Source: a candidate division FCPU426 bacterium
GTDB taxonomy: Bacteria; Oederibacteriota; Muellerivitia; Muellerivitales; Muellerivitaceae
NCBI GenBank assembly: GCA_003136635.1
Contig: PLFD01000016.1
Span: 33,032-97,031, forward strand
Length of the DNA stretch: 64,000 nt
Direction: 5' to 3'
Both the position numbers and the translations under genes were made by a program. Within the stretch, counting starts at the first letter, position 1. Each line of letters starts with the position of its first letter. Shown here one piece after another: positions 25,236 through 34,522 of this stretch. A model generated the notes under the pieces. That model was not told the DNA's origin. It worked only from the letters and a program-made list of their open reading frames with translations, and ran no database searches.

Positions 25236-26684
25236 ATGAAATTCGCATCCACCGCGACAGAACGCCCAGGGTTGAAAAAAGACGTTTGGCGGCATTTTTC
25301 CGGCGTGACTACCGTTTTTTTTCAAAAGCGCGCGGCGGCCAAAAAAGCGGAAGAGCCGGGGTTTCAGAATAAAGTCCCGCGGTTTCTTTTCCATCTCACC
25401 AGTGTTTTAACTTATTGGTTTCCCCGCTTCGGCGCCGGGCTTTTGAACGCCGTCGTTTTGCCGGTGCTGGGCCACCGGCTTGTGATAAGGGCCGTCGTTC
25501 GCAACAACTCCCGGATCGTCAAAAGTCTGAGACGCGTTACGAGGATATTGGTCATCCCGGATATCCACATCGGCGACGCGATCATGATGCAGGGCGCGGT
25601 TCAGGCTTTCCGGGATTTTTTCCCCGCCGCCCGGATCGATTATGTCGTCAAAAAATCGGCGGCAGGCCTTATCATCGGCAACCCGTCCATCACGCATGTT
25701 TATCCCCGGTTTACGGGTACAGCTTTTCCCACGGCGGGCGACATCCAAAGCCTCCAGGAACTGGTGGCGGAAAACCATTACGACCTTTGCTTTAATACCT
25801 CCTCTTTTTTCGAGGACGCCAGCCTTTTTCCCAAAGATCAGGTATTCCTTAATTTTATGACGGTCGCGCCCCGGCTGATGCGCAACGAACTGGACCGATC
25901 CGGCAACAACCATTTTCTCCATCAATCCTATTCGTTCCTCGAAAGACTCCTGGTGGGCAACGGTTTCACGAAACAGGCGCAGGGTTTTAGCGGTGTTCCG
26001 ATAACCCTTTCGGATGAGGCGATCCTGCAGGCGGGGGCTTTTTTGGAAATGGAAAAGATTCCGGCGAATAAACCGATCCTCTTTCTGAATCCGGATACGG
26101 CCTCGCCCTATACCCTGATCCCTTTTGAGTACCAGGCTCGAATTCTCAAGGAGTGGCTGAAGACCGATTGCTCGGTTCTGCTGGGGGCCTCTTTTACCCA
26201 CCCGGAGATGAGCGAGAAACTTTGGGACATTCTGTCTCGGGATGAAAAAAACCGTGTTTTCCCCACACCTCACGGCCTTCCCATGGAAGCTTACGCGGCG
26301 CTGACCGATTCGGCGGATGTTTTTCTCTCCGGCGATACGGGTCCCCTGCATATGGCGGCCGCGCGAAAAGTTTCCCGGTCGGGCAATTTTAAGTTCAGAA
26401 ACAAGACCTTTGTCATTTCGGTGTTTGGCGCGACCCCGTCACGCATGTCAGGTTATGACTCCACTGATCCGCTTTACCTGAGCGCGAACCAGGACGCCCC
26501 GTCCAAAACCTATGTTTCCGAAAGTCCCTGCCGGAACATTACCTGCGTCAACAAGATGCTCAAGACCTGTAAAACACCCCGGTGTTTCGAGGTTCTGGAT
26601 GTGGAAAGAATCGCGGTGGATATCCAGTCCTATTTGCGCAACCCTCTCCGGTCGGCTTTCCCCAAAGCAGAACCCTCTTTTTGA
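25236..26684 (+). CDS. GT9-family (heptosyltransferase-like) glycosyltransferase
   Basis: 482 residues from ATG 25236 (GGGAGA site upstream). The glycosyltransferase 9 fold is shown by VIPDIHIGDAIMMQGAVQAF (about residue 110), PILFLNPDTASPYTLIP (about 285), the conserved SGDTGPLHMAAA (about 370) and VFGATPSRMSG. GT9 enzymes transfer heptose or related sugars to lipopolysaccharide or other envelope glycans in the cytoplasm. An extra N-terminal region of about 100 residues and a Cys-rich C-terminal stretch (PCRNITCVNKMLKTC) are less usual. Under its own sigma-54 promoter, so envelope modification responds to an activator. Confidence 0.8.
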   Translation: MKFASTATERPGLKKDVWRHFSGVTTVFFQKRAAAKKAEEPGFQNKVPRFLFHLTSVLTYWFPRFGAGLLNAVVLPVLGHRLVIRAVVRNNSRIVKSLRRVTRILVIPDIHIGDAIMMQGAVQAFRDFFPAARIDYVVKKSAAGLIIGNPSITHVYPRFTGTAFPTAGDIQSLQELVAENHYDLCFNTSSFFEDASLFPKDQVFLNFMTVAPRLMRNELDRSGNNHFLHQSYSFLERLLVGNGFTKQAQGFSGVPITLSDEAILQAGAFLEMEKIPANKPILFLNPDTASPYTLIPFEYQARILKEWLKTDCSVLLGASFTHPEMSEKLWDILSRDEKNRVFPTPHGLPMEAYAALTDSADVFLSGDTGPLHMAAARKVSRSGNFKFRNKTFVISVFGATPSRMSGYDSTDPLYLSANQDAPSKTYVSESPCRNITCVNKMLKTCKTPRCFEVLDVERIAVDIQSYLRNPLRSAFPKAEPSF

Positions 26685-26754
26685 ATTCTTTCATCGGAAT
26701 ACAGGTCGCAACCTCTGTTTGAAGCTGGCTATTGGTTTTTCAGAGGTTATCGGT

Positions 26755-26934
26755 TTACAAACCGAGCGCGAAAAGAACGGCCTGTTCTACTTCAGCCAGT
26801 TTTGAGGGGGAGAGAGCGGTAATCAACGCGCCCAGCTTTGCTTTGGAGACGGTCTAAATATGGCCGCAGTTCAATCCCGTCGCTGCTCTATCGTTCTGAT
26901 AGTCCTCTGCGCTCAACGGTTTATTGGACAACAA
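26755..26934 (-). pseudogene. decayed MazF/PemK-type toxin (C-terminal remnant)
   Basis: On the minus strand the stretch to the TAA at 26755 reads TVSKAKLGALITALSP and then SKLAEVEQAVLFALGL, the characteristic C-terminus of MazF/PemK endoribonucleases. Upstream, after an in-frame TAG at 26854-26856, the same frame reads NKPLSAEDYQNDRAATGL, matching the segment that comes before it in the family, with roughly ten residues lost between. The N-terminal half is gone; the divergent SDR gene begins 35 bases farther on. No antitoxin is present. A relic of a toxin-antitoxin locus. Confidence 0.7.
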
Positions 26935-26969
26935 ACTGTAATCAAGAACCGTTTGAAGTAGAGTGTTTC

Positions 26970-28487
26970 ATGTCCTCCTCCAATCCCCTTGTTCTTTTAA
27001 CCGGCGCCACAGGCTATGTGGGGGGCCGGCTTTTGCCGTTGCTTCAAAAACTTCCGATCCGTTTACGATGCGTGGCCCGCAAACCCGAATATTTACAAAG
27101 CAAGGTGGGTGACGGCGTGGAAGTGGTGGAGGGCGATGTGATGGACCCATCTTCTCTGGCCGCGGCCCTGACGGGTGTCGAGACGGCATACTACCTGGTG
27201 CATAGCATGGGAACGTCCCAGCCCTTTGAGGAAAAAGACCGGACGGCGGCGCTGAACTTTGCCCGTGCGGCGAAAGAAGCGAAAGTTTCAAAAATCATTT
27301 ACCTGGGGGGGCTGGGTACCTCAATCCCTTTATTAAAATTTGGATTGGGTACACCCAAACCCGTGTCTCACCTGGATGGTTCGACACAGGGGCAAACGGG
27401 TCTGTCGGCCCATCTTTCCAGCCGGCAGGAAGTGGGACAAATTTTTCGGGATTCGGGTGTGCCTACGGTGGAGTTTCAGGCCTCGGTTATTCTGGGTTCG
27501 GGAAGCCTTTCCTTTGAACTGATCCGTGCCCTGGTGGAACGCCTGCCCGTGATGATCGCCCCCAAGTGGGTTTCGGTGCGCTGTCAGCCCATCGCCATTG
27601 AGGATGTGATGCGCTATCTTTTGGAAGCGCTGGAAAAGCATTTTGACCATAGCGAGGTTTTTCAGATTGGCGGCGAGAATATTATTTCCTACGGCGGCCT
27701 GATGGCGCAGTACGCCAAAATCCGGGGCCTGCGCCGGTGGGTGATTCCCGTGCCGGTTTTGACCCCGCGGCTTTCCAGCCTTTGGCTGGGGCTGGTGACC
27801 CCGGTTTACGCTAGGGTGGGAAGGGCGCTGATTGAGGGCGTGAAAAACGAAACCATCGTCACCGATCGGAAGGCCCTGGATGTTTTTAGCGTGAAGCCGA
27901 TGGGAGTGCGCGCGGCTATTGAGCGGGCCCTGGCGAGCGAGGATTCTGAATTCGCCCAAACCCGGTGGTGCGATGCGCTTTCCTCTGGCGGCAGGGAAGA
28001 GCCTTTCGGGGGAGGAGTGGTGGGATCGCGGTTTGTGGATTCCCGTTTTTTGGAAACTTTTACTTCGCCCGAAAAAGTTTTCGGGGCGGTGGAGGCCATT
28101 GGCGGCAGGACCGGATGGTACTACGGCGATTGGCTGTGGAAAATCCGGGGCGGCCTGGATTTATTGGCAGGCGGCGTGGGGTTAAGGCGCGGAAGACGGG
28201 ACCCGAAAAAACTTTCGCTCGGAGAACCGGTCGATTTTTGGCGGGTGGAAGCGCTGGAGCGCCCGAAGCTTTTGCGCCTGGCGGCGGAAATGAAAGTGCC
28301 GGGCCGGGCCTGGCTGCAGTTTGAGGTGGAAGCGAAGGGGGCCGGAACCCTTATCCGCCAGACGGCATTGTTTGACGCCCATGGGCTGTGGGGGCGGGTT
28401 TATTGGTGGGGGCTTTACCCCATCCATCAGTTTATTTTTCGCGGGATGCTGCGGAACTTGGTGGCCGCGGCGGAAAAGAAACTCTGA
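26970..28487 (+). CDS. NAD(P)-binding SDR protein with C-terminal DUF2867
   Basis: 505 residues from ATG 26970 (MSSSNPLVLLTGATGYVGG). The atypical SDR domain has the nucleotide-binding TGATGYVGGRLL, the VVEGDVMDPSSLAAAL and AYYLVHSMG segments (about 60-85) and YLGGLG. The C-terminal part, from VFGAVEAIGGRTGWYYGDWL (about residue 370) to AGTLIRQTALFDAHGLWGRVYW, is DUF2867, a lipid-binding-like START-related domain. Such fusions are widespread with uncharacterised redox function. A long in-frame extension upstream lacks support because it runs through the toxin relic. Confidence 0.85.
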   Translation: MSSSNPLVLLTGATGYVGGRLLPLLQKLPIRLRCVARKPEYLQSKVGDGVEVVEGDVMDPSSLAAALTGVETAYYLVHSMGTSQPFEEKDRTAALNFARAAKEAKVSKIIYLGGLGTSIPLLKFGLGTPKPVSHLDGSTQGQTGLSAHLSSRQEVGQIFRDSGVPTVEFQASVILGSGSLSFELIRALVERLPVMIAPKWVSVRCQPIAIEDVMRYLLEALEKHFDHSEVFQIGGENIISYGGLMAQYAKIRGLRRWVIPVPVLTPRLSSLWLGLVTPVYARVGRALIEGVKNETIVTDRKALDVFSVKPMGVRAAIERALASEDSEFAQTRWCDALSSGGREEPFGGGVVGSRFVDSRFLETFTSPEKVFGAVEAIGGRTGWYYGDWLWKIRGGLDLLAGGVGLRRGRRDPKKLSLGEPVDFWRVEALERPKLLRLAAEMKVPGRAWLQFEVEAKGAGTLIRQTALFDAHGLWGRVYWWGLYPIHQFIFRGMLRNLVAAAEKKL

Positions 28488-28566
28488 AATCTTGACGCCG
28501 ATATATTACTTTTTACTTCCACTAATATCCCAAAGCTCTTTGCTGAAACCGATCATCTTTTTAAGT

Positions 28567-28664
28567 GGCGGCACCTCATTCGATGGAAGAATTTCCGGCC
28601 TCTTTGGTTCACTTGTTATCTGGCCGTGCGGGGTATAGCGCCGCCACCATAGTTTGGTATGGTG
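28567..28664. promoter_or_regulatory. inverted repeat cluster upstream of the LRR sigma-54 promoter
   Basis: CACCATA (28645-28651) and TATGGTG (28658-28664) form a 7-bp hairpin-like site with a 6-base spacer. GGCGGCACC at 28567-28575 is inverted as GGTGCCGCC at 28661-28669, and a near-copy of GCCGCCACCATAGTT (28640-28654) follows at 28664-28678. They sit 70-170 bases above the -24 box, as expected for activator sites. The rest of 28488-28797 holds no ORF. Confidence 0.4.
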
Positions 28665-28735
28665 CCGCCGCCATAGTTCCTGTTTTACACTCCCTCAAAA
28701 ACACAAAAAACCCCTATTTTTCGAACATTTCTACT

Positions 28736-28751
28736 TGGCACCACACTTGCG
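28736..28751 (+). promoter_or_regulatory. sigma-54 promoter of the LRR lipoprotein gene
   Basis: TTGGCAC-N5-TTGCG, GG at 28737-28738 and GC at 28749-28750 with ten bases between, the canonical spacing. It lies 47 bases upstream of the start codon. Confidence 0.85.
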
Positions 28752-28797
28752 TTATGTAGTGGTGCAGCCGGTCGTTTAACTTAAATGGAGAACAAAT

Positions 28798-29994
28798 ATG
28801 AAAAAGCAAATCTTCAGTGCCATCTTGTTCATACTGGCGGGGATTTTCCCCATCGCTTGTGCGCGGAACAGCAATCCTCTAGTGCCCACGGTCAATCCGG
28901 CCACTTCCGTCGCGACGGTGGTCGTCACGGGAACTACCACCCCTTCGACAACGGCAGTCGCGACGGTCGTCGTTACGGGAACCCCCTCGACAACCGCAGT
29001 TCCGACCGCCATCCCCACGGTGCAGATTGCCGACTCGAACCTGCAGACGGCCCTGGGGCAGGTTCTGTATAACAACGGAATCCTGAGTTCTCCTTCGGAA
29101 ACCCTAACCGCGGATAAATTGGCCACCCTGACCAGCCTGTCGGTGGATGACGCGGGTGTAACCAGCCTGGAAGGCCTTCAATATTGCACCGGCCTCACCA
29201 ACCTGGAAGTGAGCTGGAACAACATCACGGACCTGACCCCCCTCTCGGGTTTGACCGGGTTAAACTCCCTCGACGTGTCGGGCAACCCCGTTACGAACCT
29301 GTCTGCCATTTCAGGTTTGACCAATTTGACATCCCTTTTAATCGGGTTTAGTTCGGTGACCAACCTTTCGCCCATCGCGGGTTTGACCAACCTGCAGGAC
29401 CTGGAAATCTATAATACTTCCATCAGCGACCTGTCGCCCGTGACCGGCATGTCCCAGCTGGTCGAGCTGAACGCCAATGCGGACAAGATCACCGCGATCC
29501 CATCGGCCATGAACAACCTGACCAATCTGGAGGTTCTTGAACTCTACGGGAATCCAGTGACCATTCTGCCTAACTTGTCCGGCTGTGTCGGTCTTCAATG
29601 CTTGGTCATTGATTCCTGCCAGATCACGGATATTTCCCCCGTTACCTTCATCAGCAATCTGGCGCTCCTGGCGGCCTCCAATAACCCGCTAAATGGCACT
29701 TTGCCGAACCTCTCCAGTATGGTCAACCTCCAATGTATGGAAATCGATAGCTGCGGCCTGACCGATATCACGGGACTCTCCGGCATGACGAATCTCGGAG
29801 CGCTCGATTTGGAAAATAACAATATCAATAACATCGACCCATTAGTCTCGGCCCACAACGCCGGGTCCTTCGGGGCCAACACAAATATCAACCTGGGCGG
29901 GAACCCGCTGGGCGGCGTGAACGCTTATACGGATTGGAACATCCTGGTGAACAACGGGGTGAACATGCAGGGAACCGAGCCTCAAGTTCAGTAA
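28798..29994 (+). CDS. leucine-rich-repeat lipoprotein
   Basis: 398 residues. A lipoprotein signal ends at FPIAC (Cys 21). A Thr/Val-rich linker (about 30-75) is built from two tandem units encoded at 28912-28959 and 28960-29001. From about residue 105 to 380 there are about a dozen leucine-rich repeats of the 20-23-residue internalin type (LTNLEVSWNNITDLTPLSG, LTNLQDLEIYNTSISDLSP). Such proteins are exposed on the outer surface and bind proteins or glycans. Driven by a sigma-54 promoter; a small secreted protein follows 64 bases later. Confidence 0.85.
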   Translation: MKKQIFSAILFILAGIFPIACARNSNPLVPTVNPATSVATVVVTGTTTPSTTAVATVVVTGTPSTTAVPTAIPTVQIADSNLQTALGQVLYNNGILSSPSETLTADKLATLTSLSVDDAGVTSLEGLQYCTGLTNLEVSWNNITDLTPLSGLTGLNSLDVSGNPVTNLSAISGLTNLTSLLIGFSSVTNLSPIAGLTNLQDLEIYNTSISDLSPVTGMSQLVELNANADKITAIPSAMNNLTNLEVLELYGNPVTILPNLSGCVGLQCLVIDSCQITDISPVTFISNLALLAASNNPLNGTLPNLSSMVNLQCMEIDSCGLTDITGLSGMTNLGALDLENNNINNIDPLVSAHNAGSFGANTNINLGGNPLGGVNAYTDWNILVNNGVNMQGTEPQVQ

Positions 29995-30058
29995 CACGGT
30001 AACGGACCAGCTATAAAGATCAAAACTTAACGCGGATAAAATAAAAAGGAGAAAGAAA

Positions 30059-30289
30059 ATGAAAAAGATTTTAAAGGCGGCGATGATCATCCTGGCGATG
30101 GCGGTTTGCGGAACGGGGGCCTGGGCTTCAAATGACAAGCCCCGCTTAACCCAGGCCCAAATCAACCAGTTCAGGGCCGAACACAAGGCCCATCACCAGA
30201 AGCAAACTAAACCCAGCCGCACGGTGGCTGGCAACGCCGTAAGGGGAGCCAACCAGGTTTCCCCGAAACCGATGAAAAGGGACCACTAA
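30059..30289 (+). CDS. small secreted basic protein
   Basis: 76 residues from an ATG preceded by AAAAGGAGAAAG. Signal peptide MKKILKAAMIILAMAVCGTGAWA with an AWA-S cleavage site; the mature 53 residues are highly basic and His/Gln-rich (RAEHKAHHQKQTKPSRT) and end in KRDH. Unrecognised; could bind nucleic acid, acidic glycans or metal. It may share the transcript of the LRR lipoprotein. Confidence 0.65.
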   Translation: MKKILKAAMIILAMAVCGTGAWASNDKPRLTQAQINQFRAEHKAHHQKQTKPSRTVAGNAVRGANQVSPKPMKRDH

Positions 30290-30566
30290 GCCTTTCAACA
30301 GTCAGTTCAGCGGGTCATTGAAAACTAGGGGCCTGGCCTGCCAATTAGCAAAAGGAGGCCTGGCTCCTCGCACCGCAGGGCAGTGAATATTCAATACTTT
30401 AGACCCATTATTTATTTCTAACCCCCCCGCAGTTCATCCCAACATTCCTTCTCTCGTTCTGATAGCCGCTTAAGACTAACCATCCCTTTGATTCATCAGT
30501 CAAACTTAGGCTTTGAAATAAGGCCCTCCCGCGCTTCGGTTCGTGGTCTTTTTTTGTTGTCCAGCC

Positions 30567-30595
30567 TTGACGATCTGAATACCTCTTTCTATCAT
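30567..30595 (+). promoter_or_regulatory. predicted sigma-70 promoter of groES-groEL
   Basis: TTGACG (30567-30572) and TATCAT (30590-30595) separated by 17 bases, 125 bases before groES. No CIRCE (HrcA) operator is present in 30290-30719, so heat regulation would need another mechanism. The same 430-base stretch shows no convincing ORF; an AGGAGGCCTGGCTCCT palindrome occurs about 30353. Confidence 0.55.
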
Positions 30596-30719
30596 TACCC
30601 CCTCTCCAGTGGACTAATAGCGGCATTGAAATTGGTGCCGTGAACTTCATGGTTCCAGGGGAGCTCAAAAAACATTTAAAATCCACGGTTTCGCGTGGTT
30701 AATTTCAGGAGGTTGTTCC

Positions 30720-31010
30720 ATGGGTTTTCGTCCGTTATATGATCGCATCCTTGTTGAGCGTGTCGGCGATGAGGAAAAAACAAAAAGCGGGATTATCATT
30801 CCCGATGCCGCTCGCGAAAAGCAGCAAAAGGGAAAAATCATTTCGGTCGGCAAAGGCCGGGTGAATGACAAGGGAGAAGTTTTGAAGCTGGACGTGAAGG
30901 TGGGAGACACCATTCTTTTTGAAAAATACGGCGGTGAAGATATCACGATCGACGGCAAAGAATATGTGATCTTGAAAGAAGAAGGCGTCATCGGCGTTAT
31001 TGAAGGCTAG
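30720..31010 (+). CDS. groES: co-chaperonin GroES
   Basis: 96 residues, the usual size. PLYDRILVERVGDEEKTKSGIIIPD contains the mobile loop that contacts GroEL, and VGDTILFEKYGGEDITIDGKEY is the conserved barrel part. AGGAGG lies eight bases before the ATG. Forms the lid of the folding chamber together with the next gene. Confidence 0.97.
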   Translation: MGFRPLYDRILVERVGDEEKTKSGIIIPDAAREKQQKGKIISVGKGRVNDKGEVLKLDVKVGDTILFEKYGGEDITIDGKEYVILKEEGVIGVIEG

Positions 31011-31062
31011 TTAATAGTAGATGCCCCGTTAATTTTGTAAATCATAGAATTTAATCTTTTAG

Positions 31063-32718
<1,656 letters not shown>

Positions 32719-32737
32719 AGTCTATTCGTTAGTCTCG

Positions 32738-32771
32738 AGGCCCCTGAAAGTAGCTTTCAGGGGCCTTTTTT
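32738..32771 (+). terminator. terminator of the groESL operon
   Basis: AGGCCCCTGAAAG (32738-32750), loop TAG, CTTTCAGGGGCCT (32754-32766), then a run of T to 32771. A 13-bp perfect stem. Confidence 0.95.
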
Positions 32772-32796
32772 GTTATTGGATGGTTTTGTTTTTATT

Positions 32797-32941
32797 GTCG
32801 TTGCGAGGAGTGGGCCGCGAATAGCGGCCCGATAACGACGAAGCAATCACAGTTTAAATATGCATTTGGCAAACAGCTTATAAAACTGGGGTTGCCGCGT
32901 CATAATCGTCCCCCTATTCGGGGGACATTCCTCGCAATGAC
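32797..32941. repeat. palindromic dispersed repeat (GCGAGGA...TCCTCGC type)
   Basis: The outer arms GTCGTTGCGAGGA (32797-32809) and TCCTCGCAATGAC (32929-32941) are inverted, and the interior contains shorter palindromes (GGCCGC/GCGGCC at 32813-32828, CCCCCTATTCGGGGG at 32910-32924). This resembles the common GCGAGGAGCGAAGCGACGAAGCAATC-type intergenic repeats of many bacteria (REP/RPE-like). Non-coding. Confidence 0.7.
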
Positions 32942-32953
32942 CTTATAACTTAT

Positions 32954-32975
32954 GTCAACGGCTGGAGCCGTTGAC
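32954..32975. repeat. perfect 10-bp hairpin
   Basis: GTCAACGGCT, loop GG, AGCCGTTGAC. No T-run follows, so it is not a standard terminator. A similar structure with stem TTCAACCGCC occurs at 42550-42573; both belong to a REP-like hairpin type. Confidence 0.7.
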
Positions 32976-33032
32976 ATGGTTTAATGATGCCTCTATTATT
33001 TTTGCTCGAATCATTCATCAAAGGAGCTCGTC

Positions 33033-33221
33033 TTGGCACCTGGCTGGATTCTTGGAATTATCATCGGTTACGTTCTATTTAATTTGGGTCTTTGGAAGTC
33101 CGATTCCGAACCTAAACCCAAGGATACCCTGTGGGCTTTGGTCATGTTGGGCGGCACGATTTTGATGTTTATCTCTGTCCTTTTGTGGGCTGTCCCTACT
33201 TTTTTTAGCGCTTCCAATTAA
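33033..33221 (+). CDS. small two-helix membrane protein
   Basis: 62 residues, TTG start with AAGGAG seven bases before it. Two hydrophobic helices (PGWILGIIIGYVLFNLGLW and LWALVMLGGTILMFISVLLW) around a charged loop (KSDSEPKPKD). Unrecognised. It is 20 bases upstream of another small membrane protein, probably the head of the group that leads into the DUF58-Bat operon. Confidence 0.6.
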   Translation: MAPGWILGIIIGYVLFNLGLWKSDSEPKPKDTLWALVMLGGTILMFISVLLWAVPTFFSASN

Positions 33222-33241
33222 TTGAATCGAAAGGTTTTGGC

Positions 33242-33589
33242 GTGAAAGAACTCGTCACTGAACAACAGGCGGACTGGATTGTGATGGGAATCGCCCTATT
33301 GGCGACTCTGGCGAGTTTAGCCTGGGGAAAATACCAGACGAGTTTGAAAACGGGCAGGACCCCCAAAGCGATTTGGGCGGAAGCGGTCTTATTTGCCTTC
33401 ACGGGCCCCGCGATTTGGATCTTTTGGGGCGTTTATAATTCCATTGAAAATTATTATGGTTTGGATTCGGTCAAGGCTTTGGAAATCAACTTCGGTATTG
33501 TGATAGGGATCGCCGTTTTGTTCGTGGTGATCTATTGGTTGATTTGCCATTTTGTGCCCCAGACCGCACCTAAACGCCGCCGTTCCTAA
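33242..33589 (+). CDS. small membrane protein of unknown function
   Basis: 115 residues, GTG start, GAAAGG upstream. Three hydrophobic stretches (WIVMGIALLATLASLAWG, EAVLFAFTGPAIWIFWGVY, FGIVIGIAVLFVVIYWLICH) and a basic C-terminus (PKRRRS). No family recognised. It lies between the small two-helix protein and the DUF58 gene, with 51 bases to the latter. Confidence 0.6.
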   Translation: MKELVTEQQADWIVMGIALLATLASLAWGKYQTSLKTGRTPKAIWAEAVLFAFTGPAIWIFWGVYNSIENYYGLDSVKALEINFGIVIGIAVLFVVIYWLICHFVPQTAPKRRRS

Positions 33590-33640
33590 ACCGATGGGCG
33601 TTTATCCGAACCGAGAAAGCGTTTAAAACGTCTAATCGGT

Positions 33641-34522
33641 ATGAAATCATCTGATCCCTTAACCATCTTAAATGAACTCAAACGCCTGGAAATTGTGACC
33701 CATGGAGCGGTTGATACGCTTCTCAAAGGGGCTTACAAGAGCACCTTTCGCGGCCAGGGGTTGGAGTTTCACCAGGTCCGCGAGTATTATCCCGAAGACG
33801 ATGTACGCACCATCGACTGGAACGTCACGGCCCGCCTCAACTCACCCTTTGTCAAAACTTTCGTCGAAGAACGGGAACTGCAAATCGTTCTGGCGGTCGA
33901 CCTTTCGGCCTCTATCTGGTACGGCACGGGGGCGATGAGCAAAAGGGAAACCGCGCTTCGGCTTTGCGCCACCCTGGCTTTCGCCGCGGTGCAGCATCAG
34001 GACCGGGTGGGACTCTTTTTGTTTACGGATAAAGTGGAGTTCTGGCTTCCTCCCAAGCGGGGCAAAGCGGCCAGCATGTGGGTGCTGCGCGAACTGATTC
34101 AATTTAAACCGACCCGAACCAAAACCGATTACAAACCGGCTTTCAAAATGCTTTCGAAAGTTTTAAAGCGCCGGACTGTGCTGGTTTTGGTGTCGGATTT
34201 TACCGAAGTGGTACCGGTAGATTTGGCCGGGTCTTTGTCGCGACGCCACGACCTGATCGCCACCGTATTACATGACCCGCTGGAAAAAGATTTCAAACTG
34301 CCCGCGAGGGTAGTGGTGCGGGACCCCGAAACGGGACGGGTGGGTTATTTGTCGCCCGGCTCGCATAAAGCGTTTAAAAAAGCGGACGAGTTCCGGGAAA
34401 ACCAGCTTCGTGCCTTTACCCATCAGGGGGCGGACCGGATGGATTTGGTGGCAGGCCAAAACGTGGCTTTGGCCCTGATGAAGTTCTTTAAAAAGCGCAT
34501 TGAGCGCGCGGGGAGACGGTAA
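33641..34522 (+). CDS. DUF58 protein (first gene of the Bat operon)
   Basis: 293 residues. The DUF58 core is visible as FRGQGLEFHQVREYYPEDDVR (about 31-51) and TIDWNVTARLNSPFVKTFVEERE, which is characteristic. A VWA-like second half has LAVDLSASIWYGTG, a MIDAS-like DLSAS. DUF58 proteins accompany MoxR ATPases and VWA proteins; their precise activity is unknown. Its TAA overlaps the ATG of the next gene (TAATG). Confidence 0.9.
   Translation: MKSSDPLTILNELKRLEIVTHGAVDTLLKGAYKSTFRGQGLEFHQVREYYPEDDVRTIDWNVTARLNSPFVKTFVEERELQIVLAVDLSASIWYGTGAMSKRETALRLCATLAFAAVQHQDRVGLFLFTDKVEFWLPPKRGKAASMWVLRELIQFKPTRTKTDYKPAFKMLSKVLKRRTVLVLVSDFTEVVPVDLAGSLSRRHDLIATVLHDPLEKDFKLPARVVVRDPETGRVGYLSPGSHKAFKKADEFRENQLRAFTHQGADRMDLVAGQNVALALMKFFKKRIERAGRR

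Noticed and set aside
30408..30686. 92-codon minus-strand ORF upstream of groES
   Set aside because: No ribosome site, mixed composition, and it covers the groES promoter; treated as non-coding.
30290..30719. CIRCE operator for groESL
   Set aside because: The TTAGCACTC-N9-GAGTGCTAA pattern is not present.
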